A DNA stretch of 64,000 nucleotides from the NCBI GenBank assembly GCA_022376925.1, contig JAIOJX010000002.1, positions 40,510,501 to 40,574,500 on the forward strand. Direction: 5' to 3'. The position numbers and the translations under genes are program-made. A model generated the notes under the pieces. That model was not told the origin of the DNA, made no database searches, and saw only the letters and a program-made list of their open reading frames with translations. Positions 11,702 to 23,465 of this stretch are shown piece after piece (positions within the stretch are counted from its first letter, which is position 1; the number at the start of each line of letters is the position of its first letter). Origin of the DNA: Tragulus kanchil (lineage: Eukaryota > Chordata > Mammalia > Artiodactyla > Tragulidae).

Positions 11702-11899
11702 TCATAAAAAGTTAGAAGTGTTTCCTTCTCCCGCTGAACTGAACTTCCTGTTTCATGTCTAAAAGGCTTTTGTTGAGACACTCTGTTTTGTTTTACTCTG
11801 ACAAAAGTACACCGCATTTCTCCTGTTTCATTGGCCTTTCCTCATTTGATTATTTCACCTGGAAGTTCTGCCTCTTCCTGGGGCTGATGCTCCTGTTAC

Positions 11900-12360
11900 G
11901 CTTGCTCACTACAGCTTGTAGCCCCAGGTTTTAGGTGATTTTTGAGGATCGTGAGATTATCATCAATGACATTTAGTCTATGGGGTTTTTCAGGCTTTGA
12001 TTTAAGAAGAAATCCCATCATTCATGCTGTCAGGTTCCTGGGAGGGGTCACCAACCAGGACCTTCTTAAAGTAAATTCTAGGCTTATGCCTTTGGGGGTC
12101 CACAGCAGTGGAGATGATGCCAGACTGTTGGAAACTCTTCGCTAAAACTGTTGCTCCTCCCTCCACTTAAAGCAGGCATGTCTACCTTCTCTCTGGGCTG
12201 TTGAATGCTCTCAGCTTTATGTTATTAGCACTGTCCTTGAAAAAGCAAGAAGAGCCTGTTTTTGTGAGACAGTCTCATGGTTTTCCACATTGTGTGGAAT
12301 GGAAGCTTGTCCTTCATCATGAACCTCATTAAGACACAAGGATTCGGGTCATGCGGGATC
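11900..12360. other. Stretch between D4 and BovB, nothing recognised
   Basis: Contains a 67-codon plus frame (11942-12145, MRIVRLSS...) without recognisable similarity. No repeat assigned. Confidence 0.4.
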
Positions 12361-12361
12361 A

Positions 12362-12800
12362 AGACTTTTGCCGACAAAGGTCTGTATAGTCAAAGCTATG
12401 GTTTTTCCAGTAGTTATGTACAGATGTGAGAGCTGGATCATGAAGAAGGGTGAGCACCAAAGAACTGATGCTTTTGAATTGTGGTGCTGGAGAAGACTCT
12501 TGAAAGTCTCTTGGACAGCAAGAGATCAAACCAGTCATTTCTAAAGGAAATCAATGCTGAATATTCATTGGAAGGACTGATGCTGAAGCTGAAGCTGAAT
12601 CTCCAATACTTTGGCCACCTGATGCAAAGAGTCATCTCATTGAAAAAGACCCTGATTCTGGGAAAGACTGAGCGCAGGAAGAGAAGAGGTCATTAGAGAA
12701 TGTGATGGTTGGATGGCATGACAGACCCCATTGACACACTAAGGAAGCCTGGTGACCTGCAGTCCGTGGGCCAGAGTCAGACACAACTCCACAACTGAAC
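12362..12800 (+). mobile_element. BovB LINE 3' fragment
   Basis: Starts in the same part of the ORF as the copy at 8430 ('gacaaaggtctgtatagtca'), has 'tatgtacagatgtgagagct', then the 'INAEYSLEGLMLKLKLN' coding text, and ends near 'gtcagacacaactccaca'. The frame is broken several times. A 6-base repeat of 'gctgaa' lies in 'gctgaagctgaagctgaat'. Same orientation as the BovB 4 kb to the left, but with different mutations, so a separate insertion. Confidence 0.92.
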
Positions 12801-14640
12801 ATGGATCTGAGTGCTCTCTGGGCAGCCAGGCCTGCTGCTTCAGTTTGTTGTTTTCATCTCTGAGGATTTCTGTCATGCTCTTTCCAACCTGACTCCACAC
12901 ATAGAGAACATATTTGTATTTAATTTTCAATATCATATATTGCAAAGGTGATTTAGGCAATCAGTTTGCCATATTGCCAGAATATAAATTCTGATCGTGG
13001 TTCTCTCTGTTTTATCCTCTATGCTCCTTTATCTTTAAAATTTTAATAACTAAAACATATATAAGCATAAAGATATTTGTTTAATTGAAATCTTCTCAGT
13101 AATTCCCTCTACTAGATAGAAAGCATAGAAACTATGTAATCAGCGTAATTCATATGTTGTCCTACCTCTGAAGATCAACACAGCTTTATTTCTTAATAAT
13201 ATAACATAGGTAGTTATAAGCATTAAATAAATATGAATATGTGGCAACCAGTAATGAGTATTCTTGTATACTGACATCTAATGCAGTCAAATATGAATAA
13301 ATTCTTTTCTCTGTGAACTTAAAAGAACGTTTCTTTTTCTTAACTATCTAGACTGGTTGAAGGGTGTTTAGAAGCCAAGCCCAGCATGCAGTATGATATG
13401 TTCTTCCAGGCCTTTAACCCTGTCATTTCCTACAAGCGTCCTTAAACACTTTATAAGCCCTAGGGATTGCAAGTAAGGATGCTCTTCCTCTGGTTCAACA
13501 GAAAACACTGTTCTTGTTTCATAAAACAGCTTTTGTATTAGGAGTCTAGATTTTAACTATTATGAAGAAATGAGAAAACCCGAATACCCAAAAGTCATTA
13601 GTTCATGATGAAATAACATCTCAGAAGCTGAAGCACAGGTGAAACACTCCTCTCTCAAAGAGTCAGAGGCGGTATTTGTGCTGTGTGGTTTTATTTCTGG
13701 AGTACAATTAATAATAATGCAGTTCAGGAATCCAAGTCCCCAGGCTGGTGCTCTCCGAGCCTCAGAATGAGTTGCTCCAGTCTTCCCCTCCCTCCAGGCA
13801 CACCTGCTCTTCCTTGGCTTGCTGGAGTTGGGGGGGGGGGGGCAGCACTGAGCTGGAAGCCAGGTAATTTGCCTTAGCCTCAGAATTTGTAGAGTTGTCC
13901 TGGCAGGAATATTTTCATTAAATGTGAAAACAGCGTAGACTATAAATATAGGGCATTGAATTCGACCAGTTTTAATATCACAAGTCTTTCCTAGATACTA
14001 GAATTAAATCACAAATAGCATTAGCCTTGGGTGCTTCTATTCAACTTTTTCTATCAAATCTACTACTGGCCTCTTCATTATGTGGAGTAAGACATTACTA
14101 CAGAATCACCACCTCTTATGAAGGTGCTGAATGGCAGTACAAATGGTTTACTGGTTGTTATTGCTGTGATGGGGAGTAAAAGTTTAAAAACTGATTCTGA
14201 CACATAATAGATGGAAGATTCCTCAGCCATCTGGACCGTCTTCCTAGTAACTGAAAAGAAGCCTGGTGCTTTACTGACACAGCTCTCTTCAGAGGCTAAT
14301 GGGATCTTTATTTGACTTTACTATATATGATTATGCACCAGCAATATGAAATGAGTTAAAATATGTGTCAATATCTGAATATTACTTAATTTAGAAACAT
14401 TTAAATATGTAAACATTTACAGCATGTTGAAGTTTTACTACATTTCTATCATCACAGGCATTGGCAAATTCATTCCATTAATATTTAATACTCACAGGCT
14501 TTAACAATATTTCAGGTGTTTATCCCAGGACTGGTTTTCCCCCAAATTTAACAAATAAGTCTCATATTTCTGTTAAATGCTCACAGGAAGACATCTGGTG
14601 TGTTGATCAATCTCTGTCCCAGCAAACTGTGTAGCGTCCA
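12801..14640. other. Non-repetitive AT-rich stretch with no gene seen
   Basis: No repeat or exon recognised. A run of 13 G at 13830-13842 sits in a C/G-rich patch and could form a quadruplex or be a sequencing trouble spot. Confidence 0.5.
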
Positions 14641-14860
14641 TAAGTGTTAAGTCACTCAGTCTTGTCCGACTCTTCAAGACCCCATGGACTGCAGCCCACC
14701 AGGCTCCCCTGTCCGTGGGATTCTCCAGGCAAGAATACTGGAGTGGGTTGTCATGTTCTCCTCCAGAAGATCTTCCCCACCCAGAGGTCGAACCCATGTC
14801 TCTTACATCTCCTGCATGGGCAGGCAGGTTCTTTACCACTAGCACCACCTGGGAAGCCCA
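14641..14860 (-). mobile_element. Bov-tA2-like SINE
   Basis: Reversed full-length copy: 'gtcactcagtcttgtccgac' at the left (3' tail), 'ggactgcagcccaccaggct', 'ggattctccaggcaagaata', and the tRNA head ending 'cacctgggaagccca'. The minus frame at 14573-15004 runs through it and is therefore not a gene. D5 copy 2 starts at its right edge. Confidence 0.92.
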
Positions 14861-16996
14861 ATGAAAGGATAAGAAAAGAGGAAGTTCAACCAGTGAGACC
14901 AACTGCCCCCAGAGCAGCTGGTGGATTGGCGATGATCCAGTCACCTGTTGGCAGAGTGGGACGCTTTTCAGGAGGGAAGACACACCTGAGCCACGCTCCT
15001 GCATGAAGCAGAAATTACCTGACTTTCTATTCTTAAAAAGTCCTTAATTTCTCAATTTATATTAATCAATGAATTTACCAATATATTTTTACCCTAAGCG
15101 AGGTATTTTAATTAAAACTGATGACTAATTTCTTCACTAGCAAACTTGGCATTATTCTTAGAACTGTTTTGTGTTAGTTCTTATCCCTTTGTGGCAAACA
15201 CTAAAGGAATGTTCACCCAGGAAGATGTAATGAAACGCCCTGTCTCCTCCTAGACAGTCTCCACAGCGTGTGAAAACCCCAGGGTTCTGAGTCTCAGATG
15301 ACACATCTTGCCCTTCAACTCTCTTGAGTGGAGGAGGCTTAGACTCGGTCAGTTATTTAGGTTACAGTTACTTATCTGGATTGAAAACACTTTTCCAGTT
15401 TGTTTTAAAAATAAACCTATACTCGATCTCCTATTTTATGAATCTCATAGACTGTCATTTTTGTCACTTTGAAAATCAATTATAAAATTTTAAGATATTA
15501 GCACAAACTTTGCCAATTATGGATGACACATTCTAACATGAATATAGTCATAGCCATCGTGCACCTTAGTTAAATAGCATGATATGATAACGAATTGCCA
15601 TTTTTAGGTAAAAATTTTTGTTCTTTATACTGATTATTTCATAATGTGACTCACATCTAAATATCTTGCTCTTGTCAACATAGATAAAAAATGAATGATA
15701 ATAAGCCACGTTCAGACTATGATATGTGACATGATGCCCTTTCTATGGTTTTTATTCATATAGTGGCAAATTGAAGTATATAAAAAAAGGAAAAATATTC
15801 TGTCCTTCTTTTGGACTATCCTTCAGTCAGTGTTATCAAATATTAAAATGTTTCCTATGTTGGTATACACATATAAAATGTACGCAAACAAACAGAGCTT
15901 CACCTTTCACAGCAAAAAACCCCTTGTAAAACCTGGGAAGCCCAATGAAAGGATAAGAAAGAGGAAGTTCAACCAGTGAGACCAACTGCCCCCAGAGCAG
16001 CTGGTGGATTGGCGATGATCCAGTCACCTGTTGGCAGAGTGGGACGCTTTTCAGGAGGGAAGACACACCTGAGCCACGCTCCTGCATGAAGCAGAAATTA
16101 CCTGACTTTCTATTCTTAAAAAGTCCTTAATTTCTCAATTTATATTAATCAATGAATTTACCAATATATTTTTACCCTAAGCGAGGTATTTTAATTAAAA
16201 CTGATGACTAATTTCTTCACTAGCAAACTTGGCATTATTCTTAGAACTGTTTTGTGTTAGTTCTTATCCCTTTGTGGCAAACACTAAAGGAATGTTCACC
16301 CAGGAAGATGTAATGAAACGCCCTGTCTCCTCCTAGACAGTCTCCACAGCGTGTGAAAACCCCAGGGTTCTGAGTCTCAGATGACACATCTTGCCCTTCA
16401 ACTCTCTTGAGTGGAGGAGGCTTAGACTCGGTCAGTTATTTAGGTTACAGTTACTTATCTGGATTGAAAACACTTTTCCAGTTTGTTTTAAAAATAAACC
16501 TATACTCGATCTCCTATTTTATGAATCTCATAGACTGTCATTTTTGTCACTTTGAAAATCAATTATAAAATTTTAAGATATTAGCACAAACTTTGCCAAT
16601 TATGGATGACACATTCTAACATGAATATAGTCATAGCCATCGTGCACCTTAGTTAAATAGCATGATATGATAACGAATTGCCATTTTTAGGTAAAAATTT
16701 TTGTTCTTTATACTGATTATTTCATAATGTGACTCACATCTAAATATCTTGCTCTTGTCAACATAGATAAAAAATGAATGATAATAAGCCACGTTCAGAC
16801 TATGATATGTGACATGATGCCCTTTCTATGGTTTTTATTCATATAGTGGCAAATTGAAGTATATAAAAAAAGGAAAAATATTCTGTCCTTCTTTTGGACT
16901 ATCCTTCAGTCAGTGTTATCAAATATTAAAATGTTTCCTATGTTGGTATACACATATAAAATGTACGCAAACAAACAGAGCTTCACCTTTCACAGA
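14848..16996. repeat. Tandem duplication D5, period 1083-1084
   Basis: Copy 1 is 14848-15913 and copy 2 is 15932-16996. The first 11 bases of copy 2 are the last bases of the SINE head ('cctgggaagcc'), so the break lies inside a repeat. Copy 2 has one A fewer in 'aagaaaagagg' near its start. The ~18 bases at 15914-15931 look like a garbled form of what follows copy 2. Confidence 0.95.
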
Positions 16997-17189
16997 AACA
17001 TTAAAGTAACTTGCAGTATGTCCCTGTTCATTGTAACAAAACATTAAAATGTCAAAACATTGTACTGTGATAATATTTGAGATCTATTAATATATAAAAG
17101 GATCAATTTTTAAAAATGTATTTAGTTAAACAGAACCCAATGTGTTTGTCAAGTTCTGTATCTAATATTATTTTTAATGGTTGTTAAGA

Positions 17190-17262
17190 AAAAAGTTAAG
17201 GACAGGGAGGTCTGGCATGCTGCAGTCCATGGGTCTGAACTGAGCAAATGAACAACAACAGA
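17190..17262 (+). mobile_element. Short BovB/Bov-tA 3' tail
   Basis: 'ggacagggaggtctggcatg' followed by 'ctgcagtccatgggt' and 'gaacaacaacaga' match the 3' end shared by BovB and Bov-tA. Only about 70 bp remain. Confidence 0.75.
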
Positions 17263-17351
17263 GTAAAAAAGTGAATACAGTATTTTAATTTTATATAAAA
17301 ATTATACTTCAAATCTCCTGAAGAATATTACTCTCCAAAATTCTAGGCTGA

Positions 17352-18077
17352 TTATTGGTTTCCTCTTTTGATGTGCATGTGTTGTGTCTTAGCTGAGATA
17401 AGCCTGGTTGACCCTGCCTTTGAAAGACAGGTGCCCCAGAAGTGGCTGCCAGCAGGTGGAGAAGATGGAACCATCTGGCAGGTGGGGACACACAGTGTCA
17501 GAGCAGATCCTGAACTGCACTCTGATTGCTGGAGAGGGAGACAGATGCAGGTGACGTTCTGTTTGTCTGTGCTTCCTCCAGCATCATGGCCACTGGGAGC
17601 TCCATGGGAGGACTGGACAAAGTCTCCCGTGATGCACAGGTGGCTGTGGGTTGGCAGCGAGGCCCACCTGCTCCTGGGTTGCCACTTTCCTGCTGGCCTC
17701 AGCTTTGAAAGAAAACCACCTCCCTCTCTGTTGTCCAGGCTACAATCGTCTACTTCCTCTGTGCTTCTCATCTTATATTCTAAGCACCAAAGACCAGGGT
17801 GGACAAATGAGAAAGCTTCCCTGGCCTCAACCAAACTGTTATTAGAGACACAGATTAATGCGAAGCAGGTCAGGCCAATGTCATCACATAATAACCCCGA
17901 GGAGCTCCTCAGGGTCAGCAGGCGGAACAGAAGATGCACTCCTGACCCCAGTCTTCCTGGTTCCTGCAAAACAAAAAATTCATGCATCCCTCCATCCCAA
18001 ATAATCCAATTCAAAGCAAGCTCAATTTTCTGACCTATGCGAAAATAAAGAAAAGGTAAAACCTGGGTTTTTCTCAT
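17352..18077 (-). other. Longest open frame of the window, 241 codons, probably non-coding
   Basis: The minus frame encodes MRKTQVLPFLYFRIG... to ...HIKRGNQ. The opposite strand is also open for 221 codons (17368-18033). I see no domain, signal peptide, transmembrane segment, repeat family or homologue. The residue composition (Ser, Leu, Cys, Pro rich) is typical of chance frames in moderately GC-rich DNA. It lies outside the duplications. It could be an unrecognised retroelement or pseudogene piece. Confidence 0.15.
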
Positions 18078-18382
18078 GCTGGAAATAAAGTCCTATTTCC
18101 TTCTTACAAAAGTTCAAAGGCAAAACACTTTAGATTATTTTCAAATCAACTCATGAATATGCATACTGATGGCAAAGCTCCCTCCTGGATCTCCCCCAAG
18201 AAGTGGTATATGGTGTGCCCTGGCCTACGCAATCGATCAGCGGTTCCATCTGTGCTCCTTCCGTCCCTTCTGGGTTTGTTTTGTCTTTCAATGTTCAATC
18301 ACTAGAACATAATTTAGTAAATATAAAGAATTCTTCACTGAAAAAAATCCCTGTTCATTTGTCAAGTTGTTTCAGCTCTCTC

Positions 18383-18445
18383 ATATACACACACAAGCAC
18401 ATATCCACGCACATATACACGCATGCACACACACACATATGTGCC
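18383..18445. repeat. Imperfect (CA)n microsatellite
   Basis: CA-rich tract such as 'cacacacaagcacatatcc' and 'gcacacacacacatatg'. The frames across it (18203-18529 plus, 18381-18623 minus) are low in complexity. Confidence 0.75.
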
Positions 18446-19284
18446 TGCACCATGGCCTATTTCCTTCTGGAAGTGTATACTGAATATTTTCTATGCATGA
18501 GCAGACACTTGGTCCCGTGGCCCCTGTGAAGACATGCAGGTAGTGCATTCTGACAAGGAAAAGGCTGTGTGTGCCCACCACAAAGACTACGGTAGTGTGT
18601 GACGAGGGCCCCACCACCCACACAGCTAGTAACTGTAAATAGGTTGGAGGAGAGTCATCCCCAGGTCATGGCTATGGGGGAGGCAATTCTGAGAAGTCCT
18701 TCACCGTCTCATCCCACATCCCCTCACAGAACAGTTCAGAGAACATTCCAACCCCATTTCCTATTCAGATCGATCAGACCAGTCTTAAAACACAGCTGCT
18801 CAAGGGGAGCAATGGTGTTTTGAATTCTCGCCATCACATCACCTCATGGACAAATCACATCTGATCTGCTCCATCTCACAGTATTTGCGGAATCTAAATT
18901 TCTCTATCACCCAGTGAACAGACTACAGAGCAACATGTGAGCTAAACATCTCACATCGCTGTGGGGCCTTATAACAGCAAAACAAAACACTTTCCATCTT
19001 TCTTAGAGTGAAGCCTTCACTCTTCTCCATCGTGGGTTTCTCCCACCAGCCCATGACTTCCTGGCCAGGAGGGAGGTGTATGTTTACATCCACACCACAC
19101 ATCTCTCATGTGCTCACATGATGTCTGCCTAATGAATGCCCAGTGGGCATGGAGTGACTCTGTCACGGCCTCCACAGAACCCTGCTGCCAAGCACTAAGT
19201 TCTCATCGCTCTGTGGAGACATGTTTCTCCTACAAGTGAACTCCATTACTCAGGCTGGACAGAATCCCTATCATTCATTGGGGG
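18446..19284. other. Stretch with no gene recognised
   Basis: Mixed-composition sequence without a repeat or exon that I can name. Confidence 0.4.
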
Positions 19285-21531
19285 ATATAATCTGCATATC
19301 TTTACTTATGGTTAAATGGTCCCTTATCTGGAACCGGATGGATACAGGGAGAGAAGTGTTGCCCAGGCAACGGAGCTGCTTTGTTTGAATGGCTTTCTTT
19401 ATTATCACAATGGAAGTTAAAAGATACAATCTTCTAAAAATCACTGAGTTCATATAAATAAGTGCAATAATGAAGAGAATGAGAGAAAAAACATCCCTTT
19501 TAAGTGAAAGATATAACACTTCTGGACTTCCTTCATAGTTGTTTGGATTGTATAATCTATTTATATTCATTAAAAATTGTTAAAAACCTGGAATAAATTC
19601 AGAAGTTTATGACAGTACACATATGCAGTCTTATAGTTACTGTTTTATTTGTCCATTCTCTATGTCTCCTTTTAAAATGTGAGTAGCTTGAGTGGAGAAG
19701 CCTTGCTGATGTTGCTCACAGAGGTTAACTCCTATTCTAGGAGTTCAAGAGACTTAGAATAACAGGAAAACAAATTTTGAGACTGGATGTCTGACACTAG
19801 GTAGCGTGGTGGTCTTTATGTCTCAAAAAACAAAGTATTTTTACATTTATAATTACAGCATTTCATACAAAAATAAAACACTATTTAGAAATACTTATAC
19901 CTTTTTGAAAAAATTGAAGGCAGAATCTCACCACTCATTCAGTTGACAATCATCTTGTTTTTCTTAGAGTTGTCTTGAGAAGTATTAGCACTGAGTAGTT
20001 CTGAAGTCAAATGCTTGGCTTGGCCTTCTAGCTGACCTGGTGACTTTGTCAGCTTCTTGGTGGGGCTGGAGTAAAGACCCTGGCTCCATGGTGATGCTCT
20101 CGGGATGGCAACACAATATGGGGTTAGCACAGAGTGTGGCGCAAGGTGAGTACCCGGTGCTGATCGTTATCATTAACGGACATAATCACAGAGAGAAAGT
20201 GAAATATATTTCTTTGATAATAAAGGTCTTATCAGTTCAAATGTTGGCAGCAAGAGTTTTCATTTTTATAAAGGTCACATATGCTACAGTAGAAACACAT
20301 TATTTAAACATTTTCATATAAAGGCAGACAGATTTCTAACACCCTCCTGGTGCTATATCCTCCTTAGCCATCTATTGAACACGTCAAAATGACTACAAAA
20401 TGCCAGAAAATATAATCTGCATATCTTTACTTATGGTTAAATGGTCCCTTATCTGGAACCGGATGGATACAGGGAGAGAAGTGTTGCCCAGGCAACGGAG
20501 CTGCTTTGTTTGAATGGCTTTCTTTATTATCACAATGGAAGTTAAAAGATACAATCTTCTAAAAATCACTGAGTTCATATAAATAAGTGCAATAATGAAG
20601 AGAATGAGAGAAAAAACATCCCTTTTAAGTGAAAGATATAACACTTCTGGACTTCCTTCATAGTTGTTTGGATTGTATAATCTATTTATATTCATTAAAA
20701 ATTGTTAAAAACCTGGAATAAATTCAGAAGTTTATGACAGTACACATATGCAGTCTTATAGTTACTGTTTTATTTGTCCATTCTCTATGTCTCCTTTTAA
20801 AATGTGAGTAGCTTGAGTGGAGAAGCCTTGCTGATGTTGCTCACAGAGGTTAACTCCTATTCTAGGAGTTCAAGAGACTTAGAATAACAGGAAAACAAAT
20901 TTTGAGACTGGATGTCTGACACTAGGTAGCGTGGTGGTCTTTATGTCTCAAAAAACAAAGTATTTTTACATTTATAATTACAGCATTTCATACAAAAATA
21001 AAACACTATTTAGAAATACTTATACCTTTTTGAAAAAATTGAAGGCAGAATCTCACCACTCATTCAGTTGACAATCATCTTGTTTTTCTTAGAGTTGTCT
21101 TGAGAAGTATTAGCACTGAGTAGTTCTGAAGTCAAATGCTTGGCTTGGCCTTCTAGCTGACCTGGTGACTTTGTCAGCTTCTTGGTGGGGCTGGAGTAAA
21201 AGACCCCTGGCTCCATGGTGATGCTCTCGGGATGGCAACACAATATGGGGTTAGCACAGAGTGTGGCGCAAGGTGAGTACCCGGTGCTGATCGTTATCAT
21301 TAACGGACATAATCACAGAGAGAAAGTGAAATATATTTCTTTGATAATAAAGGTCTTATCAGTTCAAATGTTGGCAGCAAGAGTTTTCATTTTTATAAAG
21401 GTCACATATGCTACAGAGTAGAAACACATTATTTAAACATTTTCATATAAAGGCAGACAGATTTCTAACACCCTCCTGGTGCTATATCCTCCTTAGCCAT
21501 GAAACTTATCTGAATATCATCACGTCAAAAT
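19285..21531. repeat. Tandem duplication D6, period 1125
   Basis: Copy 1 is 19285 to about 20398 and copy 2 starts at 20410. The last ~40 bases of copy 1 ('cgtcaaaatgactacaaaat') are a gapped, error-bearing version of the same place in copy 2 ('cgtcaaaatgattctaaaaa'). Near its end copy 1 also lacks 2 bases in 'ctacagtagaaac' against 'ctacagagtagaaac'. Confidence 0.95.
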
Positions 21532-21917
21532 GATTCTAAAAATCCGTGGTGCGCAGCCTAAACGTGGCCAAGGAAAAAGATGGGCACTTGAAAACCTGTC
21601 AACAGAAACTTCCCAAACTGAAATACAAAGGAAAAGATAGCAAGGACGATAGGAAAAAGAACAAGATGCCAGAACTGTGCAGACACCAGAAATAAAGAGA
21701 GGGGGCGAAGAGGAGTGGAAGTGCTAGCAGTCGAAGGCCTCCCGGGACTATCACACACCAGACCCCAGACCCAGGACGTACATGTTCTCTTATCAAAAAC
21801 CACGGAAACAGGAACAGGTGCAAAAAGAACAAGACTTGTGAATAGTAAAGAATTAACGGCCAATGGATACTAATCCATTGTACCAGCAGTCAGTTTGAAT
21901 TTAAAACTGGATTTTTT

Positions 21918-22247
21918 TTTTTTTTAAAGATTTATTTATTTATTTATTTTGGGCGGGGGTCGGGTTGGGGAGGGAGGGGAGCGGGCGGGCCACTTCTATT
22001 GGTCTTTCATTTCTCTGTTTTTCATCAGTCTTTGTTCTTTGGCTCCTGTGGGCCTCCCATCGCGGTGGCGTCTGTTGTCACAGAGCGTCAGCTCTGGGCG
22101 CATGCGCCCCAGAGCTCCGGCTCGGTGATTGGACACATCAGTCCAGCCGCTCCGCGGCACGTGGGTCCTTCCCAGGCCAGGGATCGAACCGGCGCCCCTT
22201 GCACTGCAAGGCGGTGTCCTTATCCACTGGACCACCAGGGGAAGCCC
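21918..22247 (-). mobile_element. CHR-like tRNA-derived SINE, young copy
   Basis: Reversed element: T run and 'tttatttatttatttatttt' tail at the left, 'cctcccatcgcggtggcgtc' in the body, 'ggatcgaaccggcgcc' (reversed B box, GGTTCGATCC type) and 'ccactggaccaccagggg' (tRNA head) at the right. The 15-base flanking direct repeat 'aaaactggatttttt' (21903-21917 and 22248-22262) is still perfect. Length about 330 bp including the tail. The frames at 21965-22264 and 21996-22457 are translations of this SINE. Confidence 0.9.
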
Positions 22248-23074
22248 AAAACTGGATTTTTTAATTGACATAGTTGAATGATCTAAATAAAAAAACCAAC
22301 GGAAAACAAATTCTAGCTGACCTGGTGACTTTGTCAGCTTCTTGGTGGGGCTGGAGTAAAGACCCTGGCTCCATGGTGATGCTCTCGGATGGCAACACAA
22401 TATGGGGTTAGGACAGAGTGTGGCGCAAGGTGAGTACCCGGTGCTGATCGTTATCATTAACGGACATAATCACAGAGAGAAAGTGAAATATATTTCTTTG
22501 ATAATAAAGGTCTTATCAGTTCAAATGTTGGCAGCAAGAGTTTTCATTTTTATAAAGGTCACATATGCTACAGAGTAGAAACACATTATTTAAACATTTT
22601 CATATAAAGGCAGACAGATTTCTAACACCCTCCTGGTGCTATATCCTCCTTAGCCATGAAACTTATCTGAATATCATCACGTCAAAATGATTCTAAAAAT
22701 CCGTGGTGCGCAGCCTAAACGTGGCCAAGGAAAAAGATGGGCACTTGAAAACCTGTCAACAGAAACTTCCCAAACTGAAATACAAAGGAAAAGATAGCAA
22801 GGACGATAGGAAAAAGAACAAGATGCCAGAACTGTGCAGACACCAGAAATAAAGAGAGGGTGCGAAGAGGGAGTGGAAGTGCTAGCAGTCGAAGGCCTCC
22901 CGGGACTATCACACACCAGACCCCAGACCCAGGACGTACATGTTCTCTTATCAAAAACCACGGAAACAGGAACAGGTGCAAAAAGAACAAGACTTGTGAA
23001 TAGTAAAGAATTAACGGCCAATGGATACTAATCCATTGTACCAGCAGTCAGTTTGAATTTAAAACTGGATTTTT

Positions 23075-23404
23075 TTTTTTTTTAAAGATTTATTTATTTA
23101 TTTATTTTGGGCGGGGGTCGGGTTGGGGAGGGAGGGGAGCGGGCGGGCCACTTCTATTGGTCTTTCATTTCTCTGTTTTTCATCAGTCTTTGTTCTTTGG
23201 CTCCTGTGGGCCTCCCATCGCGGTGGCGTCTGTTGTCACAGAGCGTCAGCTCTGGGCGCATGCGCCCCAGAGCTCCGGCTCGGTGATTGGACACATCAGT
23301 CCAGCCGCTCCGCGGCACGTGGGTCCTTCCCAGGCCAGGGATCGAACCGGCGCCCCTTGCACTGCAAGGCGGTGTCCTTATCCACTGGACCACCAGGGGA
23401 AGCC
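23075..23404 (-). mobile_element. CHR-like SINE (D7 copy 2)
   Basis: Counterpart of 21918-22247, offset 1157, with the same target-site duplication. Not an independent insertion. Confidence 0.9.
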
Positions 23405-23465
23405 CAAAACTGGATTTTTTAATTGACATAGTTGAATGATCTAAATACACCAACGAAAACAAATT

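Larger units (their letters stand above)
9557..11897. repeat. Tandem duplication D4, period 1171
   Basis: Copy 1 is 9557-10738 and copy 2 is 10739-11897. Both start 'ccactgtgacagcgtctgt'; copy 2 then lacks about a dozen bases of the 'cacacgcacacatccg' area. Inside, 'cttctcccttgg' (copy 1) is 'cttctccttgg' (copy 2). Both copies carry the same L1 3' end. Confidence 0.95.
21151..23464. repeat. Tandem duplication D7, period 1157-1160
   Basis: Copy 1 is 21151-22310 and copy 2 is 22311-23464. It starts inside D6 copy 2, so the stretch beginning 'ttctagctgacctgg' exists three times (20025, 21151, 22311). The end of copy 1 ('aaaaaaaccaacggaaaac') is a noisy form of the end of copy 2 ('acaccaacgaaaac'). 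Copy 2 has private differences near its start ('ctctcggatgg', 'ggttaggacag'). Confidence 0.95.

Noticed and set aside
14573..15004. 143-codon minus frame and 120-codon plus frame 14644-15006
   Set aside because: Both read through the Bov-tA at 14641-14860; the 'SRPHGLQPTRLPCPWDSPGKNTGVGCH'-like content is the usual translation of this SINE.
21965..23426. Frames of 89-99 codons repeated twice ('FGSCGPPIAVASVV')
   Set aside because: Translations of the CHR-like SINE; the same peptide style recurs at 36126, 44032, 45107 and 54884.
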